Source: Epiperipatus broadwayi (taxonomy: Eukaryota; Onychophora; Udeonychophora; Euonychophora; Peripatidae). From it: a stretch of 64,000 bases of DNA. The notes below the pieces were generated by a model. That model did not search any database, was not told the DNA's origin, and worked only from the letters and a program-made list of their open reading frames with translations. The stretch covers positions 6,928,963 through 6,992,962 of the forward strand of contig JAQFVV010006208.1 of assembly GCA_028023455.1 (NCBI GenBank), in the 5' to 3' direction. Of this stretch, positions 10,828-21,607 are shown in pieces. Each line of letters begins with the position of its first letter. Within the stretch, counting starts at the first letter, position 1. A program made the translations under genes and the position numbers.

Positions 10828-13094
10828 GTAAGAAATACAAATAGTTTTTTTTTATAGAATAGTTATTTCACATAAATTATATTAACATATTTTACTTGTT
10901 TTTTATTTTGGATACTATAGAATAAACAGCTAATTTATTTATTTATTTTTTTAAAAAAACCTGATCATTGTATATGCTTTAAAACACTTTAATGAAAAAA
11001 ATCGCATTAAAATAATATTTGTATATTTTCAAAAACCTAAGCTTGTGGTTAAGACCTGTAGAGGTCCCTACCTTCGCATTTTCACGCATGCATATTCTTG
11101 AAGTTTACAGCCTTAGTAAATATTAATTATATAAAAACTAAATCATAAATCTATTTTACTGAAATTAAGATTTTATTTATTGTAAACTTTAGAAACTTTG
11201 ATTTATTCTTCAACTCAGAAGAATAATGTATTTATGTTTAAATTACTTTAGATTGATTTTTTTTTTTACTAGTATACGTTATTCATTTGATAATAATTTA
11301 AGTCAGAAAATTATTTAGTACGTGTACACATGCTAACTTATGCTACTTATGTGTTAAAGTTACAAAAAAAGTGTCCAAAATTAATTGCTTATCTGATGAA
11401 AATCCCATTTAAACAAACTAATAAAATGTAATTCTGAAGCAAACCTAAATATTATAATGAAAGATATTAAGACTGAAGAAGTAAAAACTAAAAAAAAATG
11501 GATAGGAGAGTCTATATAATTTAAATAACAAAAAACAACTTTGAAGCAAAGAATAAACAACAAAACAGATATATATATATTTTAGAATAAAAATGATTGA
11601 TAGATTCAAGAAATATAAAAATGAAAGTAAAATTATTGATCATTTGAAATAATAAAATATTAAAGTTTTATAAGAATGTTAAATGATGAGGAAAACAAAA
11701 ATATATAACAATGTTAATAATCTTTTGAGAAAATTACAAGTAAACGTAAATAGAACTCCATATCCACATTTTCCATATATGCATTTTCTACATCCACTGT
11801 TCCATCTTGACTTAAAAAACTAGTAAATAAAATATAAAAAAAAAAAATTAATAATAATAATATAAAAATAATAATGCTATATATTTTAAGCATTTATTTC
11901 ACAATATATCCATAGCATGTATACATATTTATATATGTGTGTGTATTCTACAAGTTTTAATATACATTTGTAGGCACAGCTATATATATATAAGTTAAAT
12001 GTATATATTTATTATCCCTAAATTTTGATATCTATGACATCTCTTGCAAACAACATTGTATGTTTTTATTGTGAGAATGAAATTCTATAACTTTAAAACA
12101 ATGTCTTATCAATTTTAATAAAATATTTTACTTTAATATATCAATAAGATTATTAGATAAGACTTACTAATTATTAGTTCTTGCAAAATGTTCAAAAATA
12201 TCTTTAATATTTTATGATACGAGTTGGTGCATATTCAACCTATACAACTTACGAATTTTAATTGGCCTTAATTATATGCTTAATAACAGAATTTTGTAAC
12301 TATTGTAATACTATTTATTTTTCAATTGATTTGCTTATTTATTATTAATTTCTTTGACATATGGGGAAAAAAGCAGTTTTTGTTGTTTGGACCCCCCCCC
12401 CCCCCGCTATTGGTCAATTTATTGCAAAATTATTCAGAAGTTTTGTTATTAATGAAACAAGTTTAAATAAGAGCTTATATAAAACAAATAATAAAGTAAA
12501 TTGTAAAATGGGTTTTCTCCAAAGTAATAATATATACTATTCCGTTTCAGTCATTTTTTTTTTTTGCTATAGAGAAATTATATTTTTTGGTAATATACCA
12601 GCAGCAAATAAAATATTTGAAAACATGTTTTAAAAAAAATTAAATTTTTATTCCACAAGGGGGGGGGGGGAACACGTGGAGGGAAAGAGATAACAGTTAT
12701 TTTCAAGTAATATAGACTATTTTTTAATGATTATATCAACTTTGTTAAAAAAAAGAAAAAAAAATGAGAACTCCAAAAAGCCAAATGAAATGGAAAAGAA
12801 TGTATTTTAAAAAATTCAAATTTAATTCTGTTATTTATTGATAATCAGACCCTCATTAATTTACATGTAAATAAAATTTTATAGGTTAAAAAAATTATTA
12901 TTATTATTATTTTCCATATGTCAAATGCATTGACCGGGAAGCGAACCCGGGCCAGCTGCTCGGAAGGCAGCTATGCTAACCACAATTTAAAGTGCTTCAA
13001 AAACCAAAAATTATTTAGTCAATCAAATATTTGGATTATGAGTGCAAATTAACATAATATATATGTCTAAAGATTTGTGATGATTATATATTAT
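10828..13094. other. Intron downstream of unit 1, duplicated in units 2-4
   Basis: The segment is recognisably the same as 17,194-18,200, 26,774-29,060 and 34,098-36,480, with shared blocks such as the GATTGATAGATTCAAGA and TGCTATTGGTCAATTTATTGC stretches. At 12,391-12,405 it carries a run of Cs where unit 3 has (TC)n at 28,092-28,107; a run of Gs lies at 12,659-12,670. No exon seen. Confidence 0.65.
12911..12984 (-). repeat. tRNA-derived SINE fragment
   Basis: Reverse complement reads GTGGTTAGCATAGCTGCCTT, then GGGTTCGCTTCCCGGTC (B box) and ATTTGACATATGGAAAA, the family end. It lies in intron sequence shared with unit 3, where it is absent. Confidence 0.65.
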
Positions 13095-13320
13095 TAGATG
13101 TGATATGTTGGACTACTTCCATCATTTATGAGTGTATGTTGAATGTATAGAAAATTTAAACTTTCCAAATACAAACAACTTGTAATTACTAACCTGTGTT
13201 GTGTATTTGTGCATTATTACTAATAAGTTGTTTGTATTTGGAAGGTTTAAATTTTCTATACATTCAACATTCACTCATAGATGATGGAAATAGTGCAACA
13301 TATTACATCTAATTTATATT
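13095..13320. repeat. Foldback element, copy 1
   Basis: Arms TTAGATGTGATATGTTGGAC and GAATGTATAGAAAATTTAAA are mirrored at 13,240-13,316 (AAATTTTCTATACATTCAAC, then the GTGCAACATATTACATCTAA end). The centre has AACCTGTGTTGTGTATTTGTGC. Related to the longer foldback at 18,765-19,315. Unit 3 lacks it at the corresponding place. Confidence 0.65.
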
Positions 13321-13603
13321 TATGATATATCGTAATAACATAGGAATATTTTTTCTTTTCTTAAGAAAAAAACTTCAGCAGTTATGATATAACAAATAAA
13401 AATAAAATTTTTGAAAATATTTCCCCAATTTTTTAAGTAGGATTAGAGAAATATATATATAATATTAAGACAAATATTATTTGATGAACAAGTCTATTAG
13501 AATATTCAAAGCATAGCACATCTAATTAAAACAAATATACCATATAATAATCAATTGATGACACCTTATTACTTTTACAATGCTTTATTATCCACCCTTT
13601 CCT

Positions 13604-13649
13604 TCAGTTGACAGTTTCGATTGCCCCAGCAATCTTCTTCAGAACTACA
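13604..13649 (-). ncRNA. Hammerhead-ribozyme-like motif
   Basis: On the minus strand: stem I 5' strand TAGTT, core CTGAAGA, an extra A, stem II GATTGC-TGGG-GCAATC, core GAAAC, one-base loop T, then GTC and the stem I 3' strand AACTG. Stem III is only A-U and C-G, the minimal form reported for Penelope-like hammerheads. The additional A between the CUGAAGA box and stem II departs from the textbook core and may weaken cleavage. Pairing was worked out by hand. Confidence 0.55.
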
Positions 13650-14037
13650 ACATAATACAACAAATTAATATATACATGAACATATAATTTACAATCTATA
13701 CATCTTATAATATCCTTATTTTACATCATTGTTATTCATTTTTTATCCTTCTTTACATTCTATATTTATTAATCAAAACATTTTCTATACATATATATAT
13801 AGAAAATGTTTTGATTAATAAATATAGAATATAAAGAAGGGTAACAAATGAATAACAATGATGTAAAATAAGAATATTATAAGATGTATAGATTGTAAAT
13901 TAAACATTACAAGCATAAAGCTAAACTAATCAATATATAATTAAAATTACCCCAAATCCAAAATTCAACCAGAACAGCAAAAAAAAAAAAAAAAATTAAA
14001 ACACAACCAAAGGTTTTACTGCTACAAGCAGACTTCT

Positions 14038-14360
14038 CTAGAATAAAGAACCACAAAAACTACACAATATATATAATACTAAACTCATCTCCCATCCACC
14101 CTTAATATTAAAAGAACTCTTAAATAAGTTAATTGCTTCAGAATAATATATTTTCAATAATAAAGATTCTTTAATTCTTCTTTTGATTTCATTTCTCTCA
14201 AAGAAGACAACCTTAGTTCCATCAAAATTAATAGTGTGGCCTGTATCTTTTTCATGGACATACAAAGCAGAACTAAGATATCTACTTTTAACTCTACTTT
14301 TATGAACCTTTATTCTTTCATTTAAACTACTCTGACCTATGTAGATCTTCTTACAAAAAA
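14038..14360 (-). pseudogene. GIY-YIG nuclease remnant of a Penelope-like element
   Basis: Minus-strand translation of 14,360-14,250 gives KKIYIGQSSLNERIKVHKSR followed by VKSRYLSSALYVHEKDTGH; the frame then continues TINFDGTKVVFFERNEIKRR and IKESLLLKIYYS. The YIGQ.. L..R...H box, the H....GH.I segment and the R..KES helix are the order seen in the C-terminal endonuclease of Penelope-like elements. The upstream reverse transcriptase is absent and the frame ends at about 14,038, so it is a truncated relic. Confidence 0.6.
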
Positions 14361-14404
14361 AAACAAGGGATAAAATATACTACATATTCATGTGTTGTAT
14401 TATG

Positions 14405-14450
14405 TTGTAGTTCCGAAGAAGATTGCTGGGGCAATTGAAACTGTCAACTG
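14405..14450 (+). ncRNA. Hammerhead-like motif, second arm of the element
   Basis: Mirror copy of the motif at 13,604-13,649: GTAGTT, then CCGAAGA (the conserved U4 is changed to C), stem II GATTGC-TGGG-GCAATT, GAAAC, T, GTC, AACTG. The core substitution predicts an inactive copy. Confidence 0.5.
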
Positions 14451-14556
14451 AAGGAAAGGGTGGATAATAAAACACTGTGAAAGTAATAAGGTGTCAATTG
14501 ATTATTATATGGTATACATTTGACAGTGCAATAGGAAATAGTGGTTAAAACAAATA

Positions 14557-15344
14557 TCTATGAAACTATTTTGTTATTCTACTCAACTCTCTACCTATGG
14601 CAGAAATACATTGCTAAAAGGAATAAGGAGACAATTACATTAAATGGCAAGAAATTCAATAGTAATATATTAATAGGACAACTTACACTAAAAGTTTAAT
14701 TTTTCACAGATCTTCATTGTTTACATAAGCCATAAATGAACTTAGAGATTAATAATTAACAGAATACATAAATTTTTATCATGATAAGTTAATAGATCAG
14801 TTAGTATTCTGTAATATTTATATCAAAAATAAATTTTTAATTAAATAATTTAGGCATTTGTGATAATTATGTTTCTGTGTGTGTTATTTCTTAGTAATAT
14901 TAGTTTATTTTATTTTTTGTTTTTAAATTATTATTACTATGAATGATTTAGATTCTTTATTTTTTAAAATACAATTATAATAAATTATAGTAAAGGTGTG
15001 TGTGTTTGTGTAAAATAATGTCAGCCATTAAAAATATATGTAAATTTGAAATTATAACAAATATAAATGACAACTATAATAGATAAATTACGCAGAAGTC
15101 TTTATGTAATTATTATCAACTGAAGTCACGTGAACAAAAAAAACACATGATTTTCCAAGAACTCATTACCAGATTGTCAATTATAATTATTATTATTATT
15201 AAAAAAAATTTTTTATTTTTATTTTCCAGACGTTATGATTTTATGAATTTAAAATCTGGTAATTTCAATAGTGGATGTTCTTTTAATGATTTTTCCAATG
15301 TACATCTCAATTCCTCGATGTATGACTTTTTGTTTACCATTATT
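14557..15344. other. Intron sequence upstream of unit 2
   Basis: Shares its left part with 29,450-30,100 and its right part (15,220-15,340) with 19,470-19,720 and 32,690-32,890 (TTATGAATTTAAAATCTGGT and following). AT-rich; no exon recognised. Confidence 0.5.
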
Positions 15345-15358
15345 GTAATTTATAGATT

Positions 15359-15638
15359 GAAACAGGCAAAACTCACTATACGTATTGCCACTCACTGCAA
15401 GCTAGAGTAATCAATGGATGCCAGAAGGCTTGTGCATAAAATCTCTATCTAGTGCCTATGCATCCAATACCACCAGACTAGTTTCTGCCTTGTGGCCTTC
15501 ATCAGTGAGTGGCCTTGGATCTGAGAGCAGCCTTCTGTCATCTATTGATTACTCTACCTTACAGTGAGTGGCAATATGTATAGTGAGTTTTGTCTGTTTT
15601 AATAACAGTTATAAACAAGCATAAGATATGGTGATCGT
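15359..15638 (-). mobile_element. Family F foldback element with hammerhead-like core
   Basis: Bounded by the 14-bp direct repeat GTAATTTATAGATT (15,345-15,358 and 15,639-15,652). The same sequence occurs once, uninterrupted, at 19,714-19,727 in the paralogous intron of unit 3. The arms contain TATTGCCACTCACTGCAAGC and its inverse (CAGTGAGTGGCAATATG). Minus strand 15,472-15,517 reads CACTGATGA, a GCC-ACAA-GGC hairpin, GAAACTAGTC, the hammerhead signature of this family. Confidence 0.75.
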
Positions 15639-15699
15639 GTAATTTATAGATTACTTATATACAGTAATTATATTTTGATACTCTGTCATTCTAATTATA

Positions 15700-16045
15700 A
15701 ATGTAAAAATACTAAAATGAAGTTTAAATATCAAATTTAGTATGATTTATTGTACCACATATACTTTCAATGCTTTGGCATCATATTCATGGTTAGTCTA
15801 CTGAGAACATTCATTTTTGCTTATTTGAAAGCTATTTAATATTTGGATCATTATGTATTCATTTTATGTAAAAGGCATGGTTCATGACACAAAATGAATA
15901 TTTAATGAACCAAAAATCTAATAGCATTCAAATCAGAAAGGAATTAATGTTCTCAGTAGCCTAACCATGAATATGGCGTGAGTATACTTGGTGCAATAAA
16001 TCTTACTAAATTTTTTATTTGAACTTTGTTTTAGTATTTTTTACA
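15700..16045. repeat. Foldback element in the unit 2 upstream intron (single-copy 39-mer state)
   Basis: Left end AAAATACTAAAATGAAGTTT and right end ACTTTGTTTTAGTATTTTTT are inverted copies, as are ATTTAGTATGATTTATTGTA and its mirror near 15,995. The left arm contains the CATCATATTCATGGTTAGTC segment once (around 15,780); the paralogous element in unit 3 has about 19 tandem copies. Confidence 0.7.
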
Positions 16046-16389
16046 TTAACATATATGTACGTGTGTGTATGAGGGAGAGAATACAGTTATCTGGTTCATC
16101 TGTATGTATGCAGTTGCTTGTTATTACTATTATAGCAATCACATTTCAGTTAAATTTTATTATCATTTGTATGATATGGGCATTTCAAAAATATGTCTTT
16201 GCTACAATAATAATAATAACAATAATCAAACATACACATGGATGAACCCAAAAACTAAACTTGCTCTTATGTCCACGAAAATCATTGTTTTAACATTTGT
16301 ATATGTATTGTAAAAAAATAAATCAATTTATAAAAATAATATTACTTTGAACAGTTTAACAAAGCAATTAACACTTTGTAAAATTATAG

Positions 16390-16668
16390 TTGCTCCAAAA
16401 TTGATACCAGAATACGATGAAATTGATGTTCCATCAGGAGAAACATTACAACTGAAAATCAGATTTGAAGGAGAACCAGAGCCAGAAGTAACATGGATTT
16501 TTAATGGCGAAATACTTAAAGAATCATCTAGAATTAAAATATCAAAAGAAAATAATGTTGCGGGTATCCAAATCAGATGTGTAGAGAACATTGATGCTGG
16601 CATATATACTATCAGGGCTAAAAACTCCGTAGGCACAGTAGAATTTCCCATCACAGTTAAAGTATTAG
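16390..16668 (+). CDS. Unit 2, Ig module exon
   Basis: Acceptor AATTATAG, donor GTACAT, 279 nt, phase 1. Opens APKLIPEYDEIDVPSGETL, keeps the Gly-Glu-Pro-Glu-Pro turn before TWIFNGEILKES, and closes NIDAGIYTIRAKNSVGT then EFPITVKVL. About 98 percent identical to the Ig exon of unit 3 by eye (around five differences, for example Pro against Leu in VPSGE/VLSGE). The upstream 350 nt are also nearly the same in unit 3, so the duplication included the intron. Confidence 0.92.
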
Positions 16669-16893
16669 GTACATGAAATTTGTAGTGTAGACTTTATATT
16701 ACAATTATAGTATGCACAAAAATATTAATAATACAATCTTTTAGAGCATGGCTTTATAATTATACATTAAGGTTGTAAAATTAAATAATCAGTGTGATTT
16801 GATTTCATTTTGCATATTTAAAACCATTTTTAATATTCTAAAACAAAAACATTTTATTACAATATTATTTTTCACTTTTACATCACACACCAG

Positions 16894-17193
16894 ATGTTCC
16901 ATCGGCACCTCGCAATCTACAAATAACAGACATTATCGGTGACACAGTTACACTTCACTGGGAATCTCCCGCAGATAATGGTGGTAGGGAAGTTACTGAA
17001 TACATAATAGAAAAAAGAAACATTGACCGTAAAGCATGGCAAAAAGTTAGTGCTACAGCAGATTTTACTTTCTCTGTATCCAATCTTGTTGAGGAGAATG
17101 AATATGAATTTCAAGTTTCTGCTGTTAATGAGTTTGGAGTGAGTGAACCAGCCATCGTGGGCCCTGTGCTAATCCAGCCTGTTGAAGCTGGTG
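16894..17193 (+). CDS. Unit 2, Fn3 module exon (type a)
   Basis: Acceptor CACACCAG, donor GTAAGA, 300 nt, phase 1, 225 nt after the Ig exon. DVPSAPRNLQITDIIGDTV opens it, with Trp in LHWESPADNGG, the second Trp in RKAWQKVSATAD, and EYEFQVSAVNEFGVSEPA. It differs from units 1 and 3 in reading GTTACACTT (Val-Thr-Leu) where they read GTAATACTT (Val-Ile-Leu), the form shared with units 4 and 5. Confidence 0.93.
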
Positions 17194-18210
17194 GTAAGAA
17201 ATCCAAATAGTTTTTTGGTAGACTAGCTATTTCACATAAATTATATAGTATATTTTAGTTGTTATTTATTCTGGATAATTTTTTTTTTTAAAAAAAAACT
17301 GATCATTGTATATGTTTGAAAGAATTTAATGGGAAAAAAATTACATTAGAGTAAAATATATATATTCAAATTACATAAAGAATGACGTGCGTCATAAATT
17401 GTAAAGATTTTGCAGGCATCATTCATTCAAACATAACAAATGTAATTTAAAGTGATTGCTTAACACCTTCATGTTCTCATTTCCATATACTTAAGATTTG
17501 CCCATACATAAATGTTTGGGTCTAAAGAATGAGTGGATTTATTCCATTCTTTCTAAAATACTATATCTCGTGTCTGGAAAAAGTGAGAGTATTCATTTAT
17601 AATTTATCTTTAAAGCGCATGTGCATTGGCTTGATCGCTAATATCACTATTACAGTATTAAAACAGTGCTATATAAAATAATATCTCATTATAAAACTAA
17701 GTCATAAATCTACTGAAATTAGGATTTTATTTTTTTATAAACTATAGAAACCCTTTATTCTTCAGTTCATAAAATAAAGTGAATAATATACTTACGTTTA
17801 AACTACTTTAGATAGGTTTCTTTTTTATTTGTAAACCTTATTCATTTGATAAGAATTTATTAGTCCGAAAATTATGTAATATGTGTGCACATACTCAGTT
17901 ATGCATTAAAGTTACAAAGAAAAACAATGCAAAGTTAATTTCATAACTGGAGAAAATCCTATTTAAACAAACTAATAAAATATAATTCTGAAACAACCCT
18001 AAATATTAAAATGATAGATATTATGATTGAAGAAATAAAAACAAAAAGAATGGATGGTAGGGTCTATGTAGTTAACACAAGAAGAAAAAAATGCTTCAAG
18101 GAAAGAATAAACAAACAAAAAAAAGTGATATATTTATTCCTTTGATTGATAGATTCAAGATAAGTAAAAATGAAAGTAAAATTATTTTCCAGTTGAAATA
18201 GTAGTAAAAA
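17194..18210. other. Intron downstream of unit 2
   Basis: Paralogous to the start of the other downstream introns (for instance AAAATCCTATTTAAACAAAC at 17,953, also near 27,078 and 35,187). No exon recognised. Similarity stops at the LINE fragment. Confidence 0.55.
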
Positions 18211-18216
18211 GCAATA

Positions 18217-18627
18217 ATGAAAATGTTCAGTAGACTGCAGTTTATGGATAATAAAAGAATAGCCAAAATAGTATTTAATTGGGTTATGAGTAAAGGGCAG
18301 GTAACAAGATCGGTAAGAAAGGTAATGCAGTATGCAGAAGATTTGGATAAAGACTTTATATCAGTATACTTATACAAAAGATGGGATGATTGTGTTAGGA
18401 TTGTTGAGTGTTATAGTGGTAAGGAATGGGATGGAAGAATAAAGGCATTAATAAAGAATAGGGGTTGGAGAGATGGAGAACTATTATGGAGAGTAAAAAG
18501 AGGTTAAATATATATAGAAGTAAACTGAACATTGGGTGCCAGTTAATTTATGATAATAGCAAGGAAAGTAGTTTACTGTTTAAGGCTCGAACGGGATCTT
18601 TAGCAACAAAGGAATATACATTTGAAT
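18217..18627 (+). pseudogene. LINE reverse-transcriptase C-terminal fragment
   Basis: A 96-codon open frame (KRIAKIVFNWVMSKGQVTRS to LLWRVKRG) ends at 18,507; shifting frame continues with IYRSKLNIGCQLIYDNSKES and LLFKARTGSLATKEYTFE. The K.IYDNS.GS.LLFKARTGSL pattern is a familiar C-terminal segment of non-LTR retrotransposon ORF2 proteins, where it precedes a cysteine-rich end. One frameshift or stop and no catalytic YADD box in the window, so this is a truncated, dead copy. Confidence 0.6.
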
Positions 18628-18764
18628 AAAAAATGTACTAGGGTAAAAAGTAAAATAAAATAATTTTGTGCAGTTTGAAAATTAATATCTTTGTCCAATG
18701 TCATGATTTATTTAATAAATACTATAATTTGATATCACAATACTACGAAAGTTGTATTTATATA

Positions 18765-19315
18765 TTGGACTATTTCCATCATCTGATATGAGTGTAGAAT
18801 GTCTTTAGAAAAATTTAACTTTATTTAAATATTCCAAATACATTCAACTATTAGTAATAGCACATCAAACAGGTTAGTAAATGCACAACATTTTGAGAGG
18901 TATTATTCTCCCCTCTTCTTCAGGCATTTCTGGCCTGACCAGTGACATTACTGGCATGGGAATTGAACCTGGACCTTTAGATTTTTGAGTATTGAATTTT
19001 AAGGTAACGCTCTACCCAACTGAGCCATCCTGCCAAAAGCGTTATTTTAAAATTCAATACCCAAGAATCTAAGGGTCCAGGTTCAAATCCTATGCGAGTG
19101 CTGTCACTGGTCAGGCCAGCAACACCTGAAGAAGAGGGAGAATAATACCTCTCAAAATGTTATGCATATACTCATTGATTAATATATACTAACCTGTTTA
19201 ATGAGCTATTACTAATAGTTGAATGTATTTGGAATATTTAAATTAAGTTAAATTTTTCTAAAGACATTCAATACTTACATTAGATGATGGAAATAATCTA
19301 ATATATAAATACAAC
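18765..19315. repeat. Palindromic element containing two tRNA-like halves
   Basis: The outer arms (TATATTGGACTATTTCCATC at 18,759 against GATGGAAATAATCTAATATA at 19,284) and inner arms (ATTTTGAGAGGTATTATTCT at 18,891 against its mirror at 19,137) pair over several hundred bases. Each inner half contains tRNA-like sequence: minus strand 18,955-19,037 has GGCAGGATGGCTCAGTTGGG (A box) and GGTTCAATTCC (B box), and the plus half keeps only GGTTCAAATCC. The acceptor ends do not pair, so it is not a tRNA gene. Confidence 0.65.
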
Positions 19316-19774
19316 TAAAACACCATCATCACAAACCTTCAGGAAAACATTATTACAAAATATTTTACATCCTATTTTTATTCTATTTCAATAGAAATAT
19401 ATGTTTAATCTGATGGCTCCCAGATCAGGAATGGCAAATATCGTTTAAAATATATCTTTTTGATTTTCCAGGTGTTCTGATTTTATGAATTTAAAATCTG
19501 GTAATTTCAATAGTCGGTGTTCTTTTAATCATTTTGCCAAAGTACATCTCAATTCCTCAATGTCTGATTTTTTTTTCGCATCCATATATAATTTGTTATA
19601 TAATAATATTTTTTTTTGCATTTTAGAAATAGCATTTTTAGATTTATTAATGAATGTAAGCAAAATTACTTCTGCTTAATTTATATAAATTATTATTCTT
19701 GTTAACCATTATCGTAATTTATAGATTACATATATAATTATATTTTGATACTCTGTCATTTTAACTATTAATGT

Positions 19775-19869
19775 TATATATAGAGCTCGCAAAGTAAGCT
19801 CTTAACATTTGTAAATACAAGCTTATTAAATTAAGTCATGTGACATCTGGCTTGATTTTTTTTTTTTTG
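19775..19869. mobile_element. 95-bp insertion with 13-bp target duplication
   Basis: Flanked by TAACTATTAATGT (19,762-19,774 and 19,870-19,882), which appears once in degenerate form at about 15,690 in unit 2. The body begins TATATATAGAGCTCGCAAAG and ends in AAGTCATGTGAC and a T run. The TTAAGTTAAGTTACGTG segment near 61,700 and GTATAGAGCTCACAAA near 39,996 show it is a short derivative of the larger foldbacks there. Confidence 0.65.
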
Positions 19870-19879
19870 TAACTATTAA

Positions 19880-20990
19880 TGTAAAAATACTAAAACAGAG
19901 TTTAAATATCAAATTTAGTACTATTTATTGTACCATGTATACTTTCAATGCTTTCACATCATATTCATGGTTAGTCTGCTGAGAATATGCTTTTATATCA
20001 TATTCATGGTTAGTCTGCTAAGAATATGCTTTTACATCATATTCATGGTTAGTCTGCTGAGAATATGCTTTTACATCATATTCATGGTTAGTCTGCTGAG
20101 AATATGCTTTTACATCATATTCATGGTTAGTCTGCTGAGAATATGTTTTTGCTTCATATTCATGGTTAATCTGCTGAGAATATGCTTTTGCATCATATTC
20201 ATGATTAGTCTGCTGAGAATATGCTTTTGCATCATATTCATGGTTAGTCTGCTGAGAATATGCTTTTGCCTCATATTCATGGTTAGTCTGCTGAGATTAT
20301 GCTTTTGCATCATATTCATGGTTAGTCTGCTGAGAATATGGTTTTGCATCATATTCATGGTTAGTCTGCTGAGAATATGTTTTTGCTTCATATTCATGGT
20401 TAATCTGCTGAGAATATGCTTTTACATCATATTCATGATTAGTCTGCTGAGAATATGCTTTTGCATCATATTCATGGTTAGTCTGCTGAGAATATGCTTT
20501 TGCCTCATATTCATGGTTAGTCTGCTGAGATTATGCTTTTGCATCATATTCATGGTTAGTCTGCTGCGAATATGCTTTTGCATCATATTCATGGTTAGTC
20601 TGCTGAGAATATGCTTTTGCCTCATATTCATGGTTAGTCTGCTGAGATTATGCTTTTGCCTCATATTCATGGTTAGTCTGCTGAGAATATGCTTTTGCAT
20701 CATATTCACGGTTAGTCTATTTAAAAACATTAATTTTTTCTGATTTGAATGCTATTTAATATTTGATTCATTATATATTCATTTTGCATAAAAGGCATGG
20801 TTCATGACACAAAATGAATATGTAATGAATCAAAAATCAAATAGCATTCAAATCAGCAAAAAATTAATATTTTCAGCAGTCTAACCATGAATATGACATG
20901 AAAGCATTGAAAGTATATTTGGTACAATAAATCTTACTAAATTTCTATTTAAAGTTTGTTTTAGTATTTTTTACATTAATACATATTTAT
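19880..20990. repeat. Foldback element, unit 3 copy, enlarged by a minisatellite
   Basis: Same element as 15,700-16,045: left end AAAATACTAAAACAGAGTTT, right end GTTTGTTTTAGTATTTTTTA. The right arm still has a single mirror copy of the 39-mer (CTAACCATGAATATGACATG near 20,881), while the left arm has expanded. Confidence 0.7.
19950..20720 (+). repeat. 39-bp minisatellite with 234-bp higher-order repeat
   Basis: About 19 tandem units of the form CATCATATTCATGGTTAGTC plus TGCTGAGAATATGCTTTTG, 39 bp each. Variants (TTCAT for ATCAT, TTAATC for TTAGTC, GATTATG for GAATATG) recur every six units: for example TATGTTTTTGCTTCATATTC at 20,143 and 20,377, exactly 234 bp apart. Since 39 is a multiple of three and the unit has no stop in one frame, a 271-codon open frame runs through it, which is not evidence of a gene. 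Confidence 0.9.
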
Positions 20991-21328
20991 GGGTATGTGT
21001 ATGTGTGAGGGAGAGAATACAGTTATTTGGTTCATTTGTATGTATGCAGTTGCTTGTTATTACTATTATAGCAATCACATTTCAGTTAAATTTTATTATC
21101 ATCAGCATGATATGTGCATTTCAAAAACATGTCATTGCTACAATAATAATAATAATAACAAAAATCAAACATACACATGGATGAACCCAAAAACTAAACT
21201 TGCTCTTATGTCCATGAAAATCATTGTTTTAACATTTGTATATGTATTGTAAAAAAATAAATCAATTTATAAAAATAATATTACTTTGAACAGTTTAACA
21301 AAGCAATTAATACTTTGTAAAATTATAG

Positions 21329-21607
21329 TTGCTCCAAAATTGATACCAGAATACGATGAAATTGATGTTCTATCAGGAGAAACATTACAACTGAAAATCA
21401 GATTTGAAGGAGAACCAGAGCCAGAAATAACATGGATTTTTAATGGTGAAATACTTAAAGAATCATCTAGAATTAAAATATCAAAAGAAAATAATGTTGC
21501 AGTTATCCAAATCAGATGTGTAGAGAACATTGATGCTGGCATATATACTATCAGGGCTAAAAACTCCGTAGGCACAGTAGAATTTCCCATCACAGTTAAA
21601 GTATTAG
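21329..21607 (+). CDS. Unit 3, Ig module exon
   Basis: Acceptor AATTATAG, donor GTACAT, 279 nt, phase 1. Sister of the unit 2 Ig exon, with VLSGETL for VPSGETL, EITW for EVTW and AVIQIR for AGIQIR. The changed Pro lies in the A'-B turn, conserved as VPSGE, IPSGE or IPAGE in the other units. The next exon of the unit is 4.87 kb away because of a transposon insertion. Confidence 0.9.

Larger units (their letters stand above)
13539..14543 (-). mobile_element. Penelope-like element, foldback form, with GIY-YIG remnant and two hammerhead-like motifs
   Basis: Flanked by the 13-bp direct repeat TTAAAACAAATAT (13,526-13,538 and 14,544-14,556); the paralogous place in unit 3 (about 29,050-29,075) has the uninterrupted sequence. 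The ends are inverted repeats of over 100 bp (ATGACACCTTATTACTTT at 13,558 against its reverse complement near 14,490). Inside, the minus strand encodes part of a GIY-YIG nuclease. Long inverted terminal copies, 12-14 bp target duplications, a GIY-YIG endonuclease and hammerhead motifs are known traits of Penelope-like elements. There is no reverse transcriptase left. Confidence 0.75.

Noticed and set aside
16063-16313. Possible small gene from overlapping 60- and 82-codon frames, repeated at 20,989-21,252
   Set aside because: The sequence is the intron flank shared by units 2-4; the frame is not kept in unit 4, and the (AAT)n tract supplies much of it.
18955-19037. tRNA gene on the minus strand
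   Set aside because: A and B boxes are present, but the acceptor ends do not pair and the anticodon arm cannot be formed. It is part of a palindromic repeat.
19975-20715. CRISPR array
   Set aside because: The repeats are contiguous with no unique spacers, and the window is clearly eukaryotic.
19928-20743. 271-codon open frame made of 13-residue repeats, with opposite-strand frames of 95 and 102 codons
   Set aside because: It is the minisatellite read in frame: a 39-bp unit without a stop keeps any frame open on both strands. No start context, splice link or composition suggests a gene.
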